From Polytrichum commune (taxonomy: Eukaryota; Streptophyta; Polytrichopsida; Polytrichales; Polytrichaceae), in contig OX485803.1 of the NCBI GenBank assembly GCA_950295325.1, positions 1,676,001 to 1,740,000 of the forward strand: DNA of 64,000 nt. Direction: 5' to 3'. Of the stretch, positions 1-11,240 are shown piece after piece. The notes under the pieces were generated by a model. It made no database searches, was not told the DNA's origin, and was given only the letters and a program-made list of their open reading frames with translations. Position 1 is the stretch's first letter, and each line of letters opens with the position of its first letter. The translations under genes were made by a program, and so were the position numbers.

Positions 1-2402
1 TTTGTCTATTGATTTAATGATATTGTATAGTTAATTAGAAAGAAATTATGCACTAAATTTATTGAGAAGTATGTTTAATTAAAAAAATTCTCCATCCCTG
101 AAATCCGCATTGAAAGTCACCGCGAAAACACATAGCACCATGGGAACGAGAACAATGCATCACATAAACACAGAGACCACAAAAAGCAAAGGCACAAACC
201 CCTAGGATGATGAGGCAGAAACATGTCTCACAAAGTCATCCATGATAGTGAATGAAATTGAACCATTTTCATCCAGCTATACCTTCATACAAGGAATCGC
301 CTATTACATGCAGGTACAATTTCCCTCCCTTTCTTCCTAATGCCCTTTCATTTTTTTTCAATTTAAGAAACTATGAGAAATGATAAGACCCCTATGTTGA
401 TTTATACACATGACTCTCATAGTTTATTAGGGGTTTGCTTTTCCTAAAAACGTTCAAACAATTATCTCAAAAGAATAAAAGGTGCCCTATGCTTGATCCC
501 ATGTGGTTTTCTAACTTTTCTAAATGATCAACCTGAGATGACAAATCATGAGAACTGCTCTAATCGACATGTAAAACTAATTTGTGTTCCATACTAGATG
601 TATGTTGGGTAAACTTGCATACCCTATGAACTTAAAAATTAGTTGTCTAGTAACATGTTGATATCATTACTCAAATAAGTAAATGCTGGAATATAAGGAT
701 GGATATGATAGTAAAAAAGGTTGTCATAACTATCTAAGTGCCAAGAAGAATTCAATATACAAATGTACATTTCTTCATCCAAAACACAAATGTGTGAACC
801 TAGGTGGTTAAGATTAATATCTCATAATCAAAGCTTTCAAGATGTGTTCATTAAGCTCATTCAAATGCCAAACCAAGTACAGTTTTTAATTCTTGAACTA
901 TAAACGATTCCCAATGTTTCCACTAGATGAATGAGAGGTTATATAATCATGAGAAGTTGCCACTTGTTCTTTACCACTACAAGGTAGACTATAGATATTC
1001 AAATGTACAACACTATCAAATTTGTATATCGCAAACTATCTCATAGTGGCAAAAGATTAAGTGGCAACGACTCATGATCCTTGTTGTGCGAACAACTTAC
1101 TTAAAAACGAGGGTAATTTGGTCATGCTAGACAATCAAGGCAGCTAATAATCCCTATGACTAGGCACCCAAGGTAAAAAATATCACTTACGTATTTGGAC
1201 CTAGTAAATTTATTTCGTGTGTCCATATGAGGACATTAAGAAAAGGTTGGTTTGGGGCTTCCTAAGTATTAGATCCACCAACAAAGAAGAGAAGTACCAC
1301 CGTAAACTTCAAAGAAACACTAAGGTACTGTGAGCTATTAAAGAACAATTTTAAAATTTTAAACTTCAAGAAGAAAAATAAAAATCTAATTTTTTATTTA
1401 AGAAGAAAAAACCATTTTTGTTTTTTTAATTGAAAATTTGATAAAAAAGGATAATTGATCAATATTAGATTTTTCAAATATATATTTTAATAGTATTACA
1501 TCCAATAGGATTTGAACATGTAATGGTCCTAAGGTAGAGAAATTCCTTGTTCATGGTACACTTCCAAATTGTCCCAATCTCCGAGTGTGATAGAAATCTA
1601 AGTAACTTTGATTCCAAGTTAGCAATGGGTGCAACTAGCTAGTCTCCGACACCTACACTAATTATGGTCTATATTGTGGGCCACATTATTTAGCTCATAT
1701 TTACACTAAAAACATTCTGGATAATATTGTAGGTGCACAATATTTACTAACAAAGTATTGAATATGAGAGGAACTTGCATTTAGTTGCAATGATCAGTTT
1801 AAAATCAACTTCTCTTCATGTCAATCTTTGGTGTTTTTCCCTTGATTTTTAGACTTAGGAAGCAAGATTATAGAATGTGGATTCACTTCTCAATAGATTT
1901 CATTTGATACCCTACCCAAAACTAGAAGTGAAAAGAATGACATCATTGTGAGTGATTGAAGATTCAAAAGCAAGTAGACAAGTGCATACTATATTCTTGT
2001 GTGATGTTGTAGTATTGTGGGCCATGCTAGATGAAAAGTTGTCAAAGGCAAGTCACACTACACTGGAACTACACTTTTGCCCACACTGTTTATCATAATC
2101 GTTTAAGTGTTAAATACATTTGATTGTCACCCTCATGGATCAACTTTTGATTAAAATAACATGGTTTCAACAAGAGAACCAAAGATCAATTTTGAACAAA
2201 CCTATAATGAACATTTCAAATACTCAGAATCTTTTGATATATGAAGTCCATATACTACTTGCTAATATATGATGGAATCCTCTTTCCATCAATAATTTGA
2301 CTCATCAAAAAGCAAGATGATCTTAAAATGTCAATTGAGCTCAAATGCTTAAAAAGGCAATTATACGTATGATCATTTTTGTGCGCCACCTAGCACTACA
2401 AA
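1..2402. other. non-genic AT-rich stretch
   Basis: No open frame longer than about 60 codons with recognisable content is visible on either strand, and I see no splice-supported gene model. The sequence is AT-rich with poly-A/T runs (for example around 1350-1450). I recognise no repeat family here. Confidence 0.5.
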
Positions 2403-2817
2403 TTGTCACGTCGATTTGCACACATGGTTGGGGTCGTGTCGGCTAACGGAACATGGTTCTCTGGAAGTCTTATAATATTAATAATATCGGAACACCGACT
2501 TGTTGATCTTATAATTTTGGTTCTTTTGTGGGGGTCAAAGTGTCAAGTGTCCGTATTTTGTAGCGAATCACGTAGCCAACCTTATTTGGGTCCTACTGAA
2601 TCCCAAAGCCCCAAGGGAAAAGGGCATAACAACCGCCCTCTCTTTCGATGGACTAGTTGGCAACGATGGCAAGAAAAACAAACAACCACATGAAAGATTC
2701 GCAACGTTTGGCTTCTCTAGGTCTAGGACGCAACGTCAAAATTTGTCTTTTTGGTTTTTAAGTCTCATGTTGTAGCCCCCAAATTGTGATGATTCTCTAC
2801 TACTCCAACAATCAATC

Positions 2818-2838
2818 TACTACTACTACTACTACAAC

Positions 2839-2871
<33 letters not shown>
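2818..2871. repeat. compound microsatellite (CTA)n-(TA)n
   Basis: A run of CTA trinucleotides passes directly into about 14 TA dinucleotides. It lies in otherwise unremarkable sequence. Confidence 0.9.
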
Positions 2872-2873
<2 letters not shown>

Positions 2874-3419
2874 CTGAGACAAATACAAATGCAAAAAATC
2901 TCCATTTCCAACTAGAAAGTGCTCCAATTTGCCAATAAGAAGCGCCCTGCTTCAAGAATCTGCAGCAACTTTTGTAAACAAACAATAAACTAATCGTATG
3001 TCACACCAGCTTTCGAGATCTATCCCATTGCCTTTGAGCAATGGTTTCCACCTTTAAAGCGTTTCCCATGATTGCTATGGTGTATTGATCTGTTTAGAAA
3101 ACTTTGGCGAGCAAGCTGGCATCCATGTAATCTCAATGTTTTGTGTACTCGTGTGAATACTGTACAGTGATGTTTGATGTAACACAAAATAATTATTTCT
3201 GGATAATTTTGTCACATGTCATATCCACATCGATCAAGATCATGTTCAATCCAACATGAAAATTATGTTTTGACACTCAAAGTGTTGAACTAGACGTCAC
3301 TCTACATTATAAAATTAGCCAAGTAGATATGTTTTACAAGTCCAGAAAGTATGTATTTGAAGAGATGAATTAGTGGGAGACTTGCATAGATTCAAAGCAG
3401 ATCTACTTTGGTTACTTAT

Positions 3420-3770
3420 GTGGATGTGTGACATAATCAGACATCTGCACTTGAGTGGTGTGCACGATTAGGTGTGAATCTAAGAACAAACACCAACAAT
3501 ACAATAAGTGATCAAGAGACATTGGACCACGTGGTCAAAAATCGTTCTTCGTTCTCAAGTACCAAAATCAATTGGGAAGACTCATGAAACATTCAACAAG
3601 ATAAAAGAAAAGAAAGAATTCACTTTGATAATGAATAAGAATCAAGATATTCATATATGAGCTTTGGAAAAATTACAAAGAAAATGACTTCGACCTCAAT
3701 TTGGATTTGCTATACGGATCATCTCATCTAGTGAGTGCTACTCTTCAGAGTTACACAACGCTATATTTAT
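3420..3770 (+). repeat. dispersed repeat R1, copy 1
   Basis: Shares an ordered series of short blocks with at least five other places in this window: a 'ggtgtgaatctaagaac' block, a 'catt-gaccacgtggtcaaaa' block, an 'aattgggaagactca' block, a 'gataatgaataag' block and a 'cctcaatttggatttg' block. Other copies are near 4715, 5150, 6765 and 7118 on + and near 36885 and 38393 on -. It encodes nothing recognisable. Copies that preserve ends show a terminal GTAGACGTGCCTAAT inverted repeat, so it is most likely a non-autonomous DNA element. Confidence 0.6.
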
Positions 3771-4284
3771 TTATTTGACAAGGATGTAACATTTAAGCAA
3801 GCAAAGTCATTTTATGTTCTATACTGTCCGAACTCGTGCGTTAGACGTAATTGCATCGAAAATACTAATAATTCCAAATACGAAGACGCACTAGATGGGA
3901 TTTAATCAGTGCAGTCATCTTGTACTAATCCCATTGTGTTGTATTGTATTGTGAACCACCGAAGATCTGTCTACCTTACACGAAACAGAGGGGAAAGTGA
4001 GCCACTGTGTCATTCCAAGGAAAGGGGAAAAAGGAAGCAAAGAAGGTTGACAGAAGACAAATGCTACAGTGTGTGCTGCTGCCATTGTCATGAGCTTTCT
4101 TTCGTACTCTGCTGTGTCTCGCTCTCTGTCCATAAAGTGGTTTTGCGCAAAACTTTTCCTACCGCACAAGTGAAAACAGTGGAAAGCTGGGTTTTGGTGA
4201 GGTACCACCATCACCCCATCATCCCATGAGCTGATGATGACCATGATCATTATAATACGGTAGGCGAGTGTGTTACTTAGAAGA

Positions 4285-4704
4285 GTGAGTTTCCATGTAC
4301 GCCACTCGCCCACCGGATTCCAGCGTGAATATGGACAAACCCATTTAAATGTAGAGGGAATACGATGGGGTAGGGTTCATATGTGCCAACTAGTTGCGCC
4401 ATTCTTCTCAAATCCAGGTCCATGTACTAGCCTCCTCCTCTTGGTTACCAAGGATGGAGTTCTAGACCATCATTGATACTCTTGAGTCTTTAATTGGGAT
4501 TTTATCCTTTGGTGACCGGCACTTATAGGTTAATGCTTCTTTAGTGGACGCATGAAAGTCTAGTGGCCCATGTCCATGGCCCTCCACATTCTAGCGGACC
4601 GGCATAATGTGGTTGGATGTCGGCTTGTGCTTGACTGCATGTGAGCACCTCCAACCCACTGTTGTCTAGAATCACTGGGCGAGCGGCCTACACGAATACT
4701 CACC
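4285..4704 (+). mobile_element. inverted-repeat element (MITE-like), copy A
   Basis: The left end (GTGAGTTTCCATGTACGCC followed by ACTCGCCCA) and the reverse complement of the right end (GTGAGTATTCGTGTAGGCC followed by GCTCGCCCA) are imperfect terminal inverted repeats of about 28 bp. The internal sequence is non-coding and reappears in inverse orientation at 42231-42615, including the block around 4365-4400 (gatggggtagggttcatatg). No clear target duplication was found. A class II non-autonomous element is the likely identity; the superfamily is undecided. Confidence 0.65.
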
Positions 4705-4714
4705 CTTATCTTGC

Positions 4715-5010
4715 TTGACACCTGTGTTTGAGTGGTATGTGCATTGGTGTAGCTCCAAGAACAAATATCATAAAGACACGTGTTTTTTATTAAAAAAAAA
4801 TTGACTACGTGCTCAAAATATGTTAAGTATTTTAGGTTTAATAATTGAACGTAATTGAGGAGAATTGTATGACCAATTCATGAGCTCAAAAAACCTTTAC
4901 TTCGATAATGGACAAAATGTACATTTGAACTCCAAAAATTAGGAAGAAAGTGGCGATGGCCTTGATTTGGATTTGGATTCATCTCATACTAATTGTGTGT
5001 TTTCATATTT
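4715..5010 (+). repeat. dispersed repeat R1, copy 2
   Basis: Begins directly after the MITE-like element. It carries the R1 blocks in order: 'gtgtagctccaagaacaaat', 'gactacgtgctcaaaat', 'cttcgataatggac', 'cttgatttggatttgg'. Ends are not resolved. Confidence 0.55.
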
Positions 5011-5149
5011 CAGGAGAAGTGGGCTAGTCGGAAAAAGTACCCATTTCAAATCACCCATCTACCTTAGTGTAAACCATGACAGTCTCACTAAATCTATTTA
5101 GTCTAAACTAAGGGAGCCTAAGGCAAGGAGTCGAACATAAGGGTTACTT

Positions 5150-5420
5150 ATCTTAACCATACACCTACATTTCAGTAGTGTGTGGTTACTTAGGTGTGGA
5201 TCTACGAGCAACATAAAAAAAAAAACTTGTGTTTAAAAGATATCGGACCACATGTGGGTAATCTTTGGGGTGCAAAAGTCAACATAATTATGAGGACTTA
5301 AATGGCTAATATTAAGAAGAAAGGTAATCTTCAATTTGATAATGATTAAGATATTCATATGAGTTCCAAAGATTATGAAGTCAACACAAGCTGCAGGCTT
5401 GATTGGTGTTTATTACCCTT
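5150..5420 (+). repeat. dispersed repeat R1, partial copy 3
   Basis: Partial match to R1: 'cttaggtgtggatctacgag', 'tatcggaccacatgtgg', 'ttcaatttgataatgatta', 'tattcatatgagttcc'. It is truncated and diverged. Confidence 0.5.
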
Positions 5421-5546
5421 GGAGAAGTGCCAGGTGCATAGCTAAAAGTGCTTGTGAAAGGCCAACTTAACATAAATGATAGCCTTGTTGCATCCATGTT
5501 ATTAAGCTAAGCTAACCTACTTTAGAAACTTATCTTGATCAAGTAT

Positions 5547-6213
5547 CCCAGGGGGTGAACTCTTCATTGAAAATCTAAATGACATGCATGGGTCATTATG
5601 AAATTAAACCCCCTATATATAAATAGTTTTTACGGAACACAAATGTATACATACTAACAAAGGCAAGACATGGACTCATGTATTTATACGAAGCTTTACA
5701 ATTAATATGGTGAATGCCTCCACTACATATACACAATATAATCATGAGTGAAATAGGCCTTATTGCATATAAATTCTTATATATACATTCGGTTTCAATT
5801 TCTAAATAAAAAAACCATTGAACATTTTTTACATCCATACTCAACAATTGCATCAAACCAACAAAGACAAGAGCAGAGTAAATTAGCCTTAATTCGGAAA
5901 GCAAAACTCAAGGGAGCCCATGAGCGTTCCAAGAGCCTCTACTTTGTAAATGCCTAAAACCCTAATGCAACACCTATCAAGAATGGGCATGGTAGTCATT
6001 AAGAACTATTACCAAATGACAACAATGAATGAAAATGTGAATTGGATGAAACTAACACATGTTGTTTAATTTTCTCCAAACCTCAAGCCCCTTTTTGTAC
6101 ATCTACCTTTACTTTAAGTAATTCAAAAAAAAAAATGTATACACTAGTGAAAAATAACACCCCTTCTTACACTCACATTAATTCATACATAGTATGAAAA
6201 GTCCACTCCCGGG
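5547..6213 (+). mobile_element. H2 element copy A (hAT-like, non-autonomous)
   Basis: The start CCCAGGGGGTGAACTCTTC and the reverse complement of the end (CCCGGGAGTGGACTTTTC) form terminal inverted repeats. Flanking octamers TCAAGTAT and TCAAATAC match at 6 of 8 positions and are probably a mutated 8-bp target duplication. The interior matches 15006-15935 on the same strand and 19628-20344 on the opposite strand. There is no coding capacity. The 8-bp duplication and short inverted repeats fit the hAT superfamily; that assignment is inference. Confidence 0.7.
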
Positions 6214-6764
6214 TCAAATACCTAGATTTGAGCGATATGCAGTTAACCCTTAGGTGTAAATCAGAGAGCAAACTCCAAAGGTCATGCTCATTGCTATGAC
6301 CATGCTACGCATACCAAAACCAACAAAAAAAATTAGGTGGTTACAAGTTGATGTTTTTCTCAATCGAATGGCTTTTAACCCTATGCAACAAGCACTTATC
6401 TAATATTGGAATAAATCCTAGTAGTTGGCTGCATGATTTGTCCCATCCACCTTCTAAAGCATAATTTGTCTCCATTTGTCCCCTCCTCCTTTAATGAGAT
6501 TCTCCTATTCTTGTCTTGTGCCCCTTTTATTATAGTCTTCATTCTGAAATTTTAAGATAAGAGACCAGAACTCAATAGATATGTGAAGCTCCATTTAGTT
6601 ATAATCTTTTAATTTGATTGCAACCTTCATCAAGAGGACATGGCTCAAATATTCAAGTGAAGTAGGAAGTTGTCCACTCTTGGGCAAAAACTGGCAATGC
6701 TATAAATTCTCAACATGGGTCATCAATAGAATGGGCAATATCATCACCCTTAGGTTCTAGTCCC

Positions 6765-7040
6765 TGGAATTGGGAATTATTTGATTGATGTGTGGTTAGT
6801 TAAGGATCAAACACCAAACATCATAAAGACACAAATTAATAGAGATTGAACTACATCTTCAAGTTTTATTAACTTTCCACACTCAATAGCGAACACAATT
6901 GGGAGGACTTGCATATATTTAGTCAAGAAACCAACAAACACGCAGTTTCGATAATTATAACCAAATCATGAGAGGTTCAACTTAGGCTCCAATTTTTGTT
7001 GATGATCCATTTTAGAATTGTTGATGCAGTTACACAAGTT
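6765..7040 (+). repeat. dispersed repeat R1, copy 4
   Basis: Shows R1 blocks: 'gtgtggttagttaaggatc', 'aacatcataaagacac', 'gagattgaactacatcttca', 'caattgggaggact', 'ggctccaatttttg'. Non-coding. A short R1-like tail is also visible near 6225-6290. Confidence 0.5.
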
Positions 7041-7117
7041 TTGTCATGATGTAAATCGAATTCGTAGAATTAACTGGAGAACATGAAAACTGAACCGAAT
7101 AACAACCACATAATTTA

Positions 7118-7640
7118 AGGTAGAGGTGCCTAATTTGGTGACTTCTCTTAATTGGACACCTATTCAAAACCGGTATGCAATTAGGTGTGGCTCCAAGAAC
7201 AAATACCAAAATGACATGTGTGTAAAAGAAATCGGACTACAAGCTCAAAATACAATAACCATTTCTAAGCCCAATAATGAACATAGTGGAGGGGGGGAGG
7301 GGGAGGCATAGTTTGTTACAATGACCACAAAGACGTGTCGCGTGGTCACATAACATGTCAAATTTTGACTCTTCATCACACACGTGAAGAGCAGCAAGAC
7401 ATTAGCTTTGTGCTAGAATCAATAAACTTGGTCGACTCAGTTGACAAGTCCAAGCCTAGTCGACACTTTACACATTCGTTGTGGTTGTTTAAACGAGTGT
7501 GAGGTCAATTTAACAATCCCCTATCTATCTATTGATCATTCGTTCATCATATAAGCTCTGCCCGAAAATCGCAAAGAAAGTGACTACTGCCTGGATTTGG
7601 ACTTGTTAATAAACCAAGTTGTACTAAATTGCGTGTTTCA
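7118..7640 (+). repeat. R1 copy 5, interrupted by a foldback MITE
   Basis: Starts with the R1 terminal motif GTAGAGGTGCCTAATTT, continues with 'ggtgtggctccaagaacaaa' and 'atcggactacaagctcaaaa', and resumes after about 7535 with 'tgcctggatttggacttg'. The interruption at about 7310-7525 ends in the same bases (tcaatttaacaatcccct) as the foldback element at 19111-19351, so one repeat is nested in another. Confidence 0.5.
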
Positions 7641-8733
7641 GATCCTGTGAGAAGTGGGTACTTAGCCGGGAAAGAAAAGCAACCCTTGAAGACGCATCCC
7701 ATCCACCGCAGCTGGTGTGAACATGTACTCTGCATGGAGGTGGCGACTCATCGATCAGGCGGTGATGTCGCAGGAGCTGGTACCGATTCACTTAGTCAAG
7801 GTGAGATGGGCGAGATGTGCAGGAGCAGGGAGCGGAAGGGTGAGACGGCGGAAATCGGTGGAGGAAGCACTTGCTTAGGAAACGCGGGGAGGTTAACTTA
7901 GCATGGAGTAATCCAAGTAGGTAGGCTGGGTGATGGGCCGGGCGTGGCTTGTCCGGGATCAGCAACTGTGGAAGAAGGATGGCAGGTAGTACGACGCCAT
8001 CACTGCTGCTGCTACTACTACTACTACTGCTAACTACTAAACTACTGTTTTATCGCGTAGCAAGTAAAAACTCGTCTGTTTCTCTTGTCTTTGTCTCTGT
8101 CTAGATGTGTGTCTGTGCCATGCTGGGCTGGGCTGGGCTGGCTGGGCTGCATTGACTTGCCCCCTGCCCACCCTGCCAAGTTAGCATTTAGCATTGAGCA
8201 AAGCAAGGCAAGGCAGCTGATCATCTTCATGAGGACTAGCTTATGATAACCTAGCCAGCAACCGACGGCCTCCGTGGACACAGCACCAGCACGCACTTTT
8301 AGAAATCCCGAGCACTCGGGGTGTCAGAATATCATCACTGTCAGACTCCAGACCCAGCAGCAGTAGGAGCAGCAGGAGCAGGTCGACTCATGGTTAATAA
8401 GATAGACTCCTTAGAACTTAGCTCCGGCCGGGCGGTGGGTCTAGCTCATTGTGCTGTCGATGCATTCATCACTTGTTGACGGTAGTAGATTGTGCATCCA
8501 TCCTGGCGCAGGAGTAAGTACTAGCGGCTGGTGAAGAAAGAAGAACAAATTTGCTGCAGCTAGCGTCAAGTTGTCTCGCCCAGCATGTGTGGGATATGTC
8601 TGTCTGCCTGTCTGTCTATCTGTGTGTACATGTGGGGGTGTTGATGGTCGCTAACTAGCTAGCTTCTGCTAGACGTGACTCATCAAGCTGCTTAGAGGTT
8701 GGCTAGGCTGTGGGAGCTGAAGCTTGGGTGAGG

Positions 8734-8749
8734 AGGGAGGGAGGGAGGG
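8734..8749 (+). promoter_or_regulatory. potential G-quadruplex in HD-Zip leader
   Basis: Four GGG runs separated by single A bases (GGGAGGGAGGGAGGGA) lie about 110 bases upstream of the HD-Zip start codon, on the coding strand. If the transcript begins upstream of here, the RNA could fold into a parallel quadruplex that affects translation. The motif is seen directly; its function and its presence in the mRNA are inference. Confidence 0.45.
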
Positions 8750-8783
8750 AGAGAGGGAAGGACGGAGCGATTCTATCACCATC

Positions 8784-8804
8784 ATGATGCAGGGGTGGTG
8801 GTAG
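8784..8804 (+). CDS. six-codon upstream ORF ahead of HD-Zip gene
   Basis: ATG ATG CAG GGG TGG TGG TAG is a complete tiny frame 57 bases before the main start. A second upstream ATG at 8815 opens a different frame that runs past the main ATG at 8861 and ends at a TGA about 90 bases further on, so it overlaps the start of the real coding sequence. Both would reduce initiation at 8861 if they are in the transcript. The transcription start is not known from sequence. Confidence 0.35.
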   Translation: MMQGWW

Positions 8805-8860
8805 GCTGCGTTGGATGCACGTTGTGTTCACGAGCCTTTGCAGCAGCGAAGTTGGCAGTT

Positions 8861-10686
8861 ATGGCAACGGTGAGCAGCTTCGGTCCAGGGCAGAATCTGA
8901 TGCTCATGCGGAATGAGATGAGCCGCTCCGGGTCGCTGGTGGCCATGCTGTCCTCCTGCAACCCTCATGTGGGCCTCCAAGGTGTGTGTGTGTGTGTGCG
9001 CTTGCTTGCTTGCTCAACATGGGTTGTATCTTGCAGCTCTAGATGAGCAGAGTCCAGACAGGTTTTTGTGACCGTGCAGACAACTGCTTGTTTTGCTGTC
9101 TGGCCAGTCCGCGGTTAAGAGTACATTGTCGGGTTAGATGAGTGAGGTGAGGCTACATTCCTCACTCCGACAAGTTGGGATCCGGAGAAACTAAGTAAGG
9201 TGCAGTGCACTATAAGCGTAATACTGAAGACAAACATTCTGGGATGATGTGGTCAGGATCAACAACATCAGCAATGGTAGAGTCACGGTCAGTTCAATTC
9301 TAAAATGCATTCATGGACACATTGATGACGAGTGCCTGTTGTGTTGTTTGTCATATTTCCAGTTCCTCGTTCGGGTGGGGGATTGGAGGATGCGATTGTG
9401 GGGTGCGGGCAGAAGCGCCCCTTCAGCTACCCCGTGACATTCGACGGCGCTGTGGGGATGGAGGAGGCAGAGGATGGGGATGATGGTGGGGACGAATTCT
9501 CCCACCCTGTGGAGAAGAAGCGGCGGTTAACATTCGACCAAGTGAGGTCACTGGAGAGGAACTTCGAAATAGAGAACAAGCTGGAGCCGGAGAGGAAGTT
9601 ACAGCTGGCCAAGGAGCTTGGGCTGCAACCCCGGCAGGTTGCAGTGTGGTTCCAGAACCGGCGTGCGCGCTGGAAAACGAAACAGCTTGAGAGGGATTAT
9701 GAGGTGCTAAACTCGGGGTACAATAAGTTGAAGGCGGATCTGGAGGTCATTGTTCGCGAGAAGGACGTCCTCAAGGCTGAGGTGAGGATCCAGCATATTT
9801 GCCAACCTCATTCGACTGTAAGATCATTTTGGTAGATAATTAAAGCTAGGATCACATAGGCCCAAAATTCTTTCATCGCTGCCTTCCAGGGTCTAGGAGT
9901 TGTGTAGATAGTATCACTTGTGAAAGTGGAACATCTACCATCGCCCTACATATGTCGTATTCGGACAGAGGTGTGGAGCTTCGGGCGGACCCTGTGTGCA
10001 TATATGTGGACACATTAGAGTGGCAAGGAGTAGCAATAGTTGGAGGCACGCATCGCTAATTTTCTGATCTGTGTTTTTATTTGGTTTTGCAGGTGCAGCG
10101 TCTAACTGGGAAAAGTATGTCGAAATCTGAGGACTCACAAGGCTGCCAGTTCGTGGAACCGGCACAATGCGGGAGCGAGACAAATGTGGATTCCCAGAAG
10201 TCGGAGATAGACTCAGATTCCCCGGCTCCTCCATCGAGGAGCCAGATGCACCATGCAGTCAAGGCAAATTCCCCAACCGTCGACACTGTTTCTTCCGCTG
10301 GCAGGAAGAAGGAGAAGACGGAGCAAACGAACACAATCAGCTCCGGCAGCATCAACTCCAGTGACAATAACATTCTGGACGCAGAGAGCCCTCGCACCAC
10401 GGATAGCAGCAACTTAATGTCAGCTCATGATGATTTAGCGTGCCAGCCAGTTGCGAGCTATTCTTGCCACCAGTTCCCAGCTCCTAGTGACAGTTTTGCG
10501 GCTCCCAACATTTTGCATGTGCAGGACGAAGATTTGTGCAATCGATCGGAGGTCGGTTCGGGCGCAGGAGCTGGCTTCCCAGTGAAGCTCGAGGATGGAT
10601 GCGCCTTCCAAGTAGATCCCTCCTGCAACTACTACTTGCCGCAATTGGATGAGCATACTGGCCTCCCCTGGTGGGATTGGCCTTGA
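8861..10686 (+). CDS. HD-Zip class I homeodomain-leucine zipper transcription factor
   Basis: DNA-binding transcription factor of the nucleus; class I members act as dimers on pseudopalindromic AATNATT sites and often in water-stress or developmental responses (family knowledge). Exons: 8861-8981, 9363-9781, 10093-10686, joining in phases 1 and 0 and giving 377 residues. Residues about 91-150 form the homeodomain, with [10 protein letters not shown] in helix 3. A zipper follows with heptads L149, L156, L163, I170, L177 and L184; the second intron falls between residues 180 and 181, so the last heptad is in exon 3. Residues 74-88 are acidic. The C-terminus ends LPWWDWP, like the aromatic AHA activation motif of class I proteins. 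There is no START domain or CPSCE motif, which excludes classes III/IV and II. ATG 8861 is the first ATG in this frame; its leader has upstream ORFs. The gene looks intact. Confidence 0.93.
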
Positions 10687-11234
10687 GCACCCAATGCTGT
10701 AACATCGAAACAACAAGCTGACTGTAATGTTAACCCCGTTAGAGTGAAGCCGGCCGGTCGCTCATAACAAGCCTCGCAGGTACTTGCAGGGCTGCAATTA
10801 GTTAAGTTAGGCTATGAAAATCTCACAGGATAGGAAATTAGGCCATGGTCTTGCTACTGGATTAACGGTCCCATTCTGCGCAGTGACATGATTGTTACGA
10901 AGACTGCAGAGTGGGGCTCCAGCATCATCCCCCGACCTACACTTTGGATCATAATTAATTCACCTCCGGCCACATGATGCGAGGGCCGGCGGCCCTCAAA
11001 TTGGCCGCGCAATAACAGGTCTTGGACCTCGACATCCCCCAGGAGCACCATCGACATGACTTGATCACTGCAAACATCAATGACATCTCATGATCATCAA
11101 CAACTGATCACTCACCATTACTTGTAACTAATATATGTAAGATATTAGGAAGATCTCGATCATTTGAGCAAATTGCTGATGTTCGGTTACGGGCTTCGTT
11201 GGAAGCCAGATTGTTCAACATGATCTGTTAACCA

Positions 11235-11240
11235 AATAAA
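11235..11240 (+). terminator. possible polyadenylation signal (AATAAA)
   Basis: A canonical AATAAA lies about 550 bases after the HD-Zip stop codon in sequence without other coding content. Plant poly(A) signals are loose, so this is only a candidate. Confidence 0.25.

Noticed and set aside
8795-8860. In-frame N-terminal extension of the HD-Zip protein starting at 8795
   Set aside because: It would need a GTG start; the first ATG in this frame is 8861.
10077-10716. Minus-strand and alternative-frame ORFs opposite the third HD-Zip exon
   Set aside because: Shadows of the real coding frame; no motifs and no splice partners.
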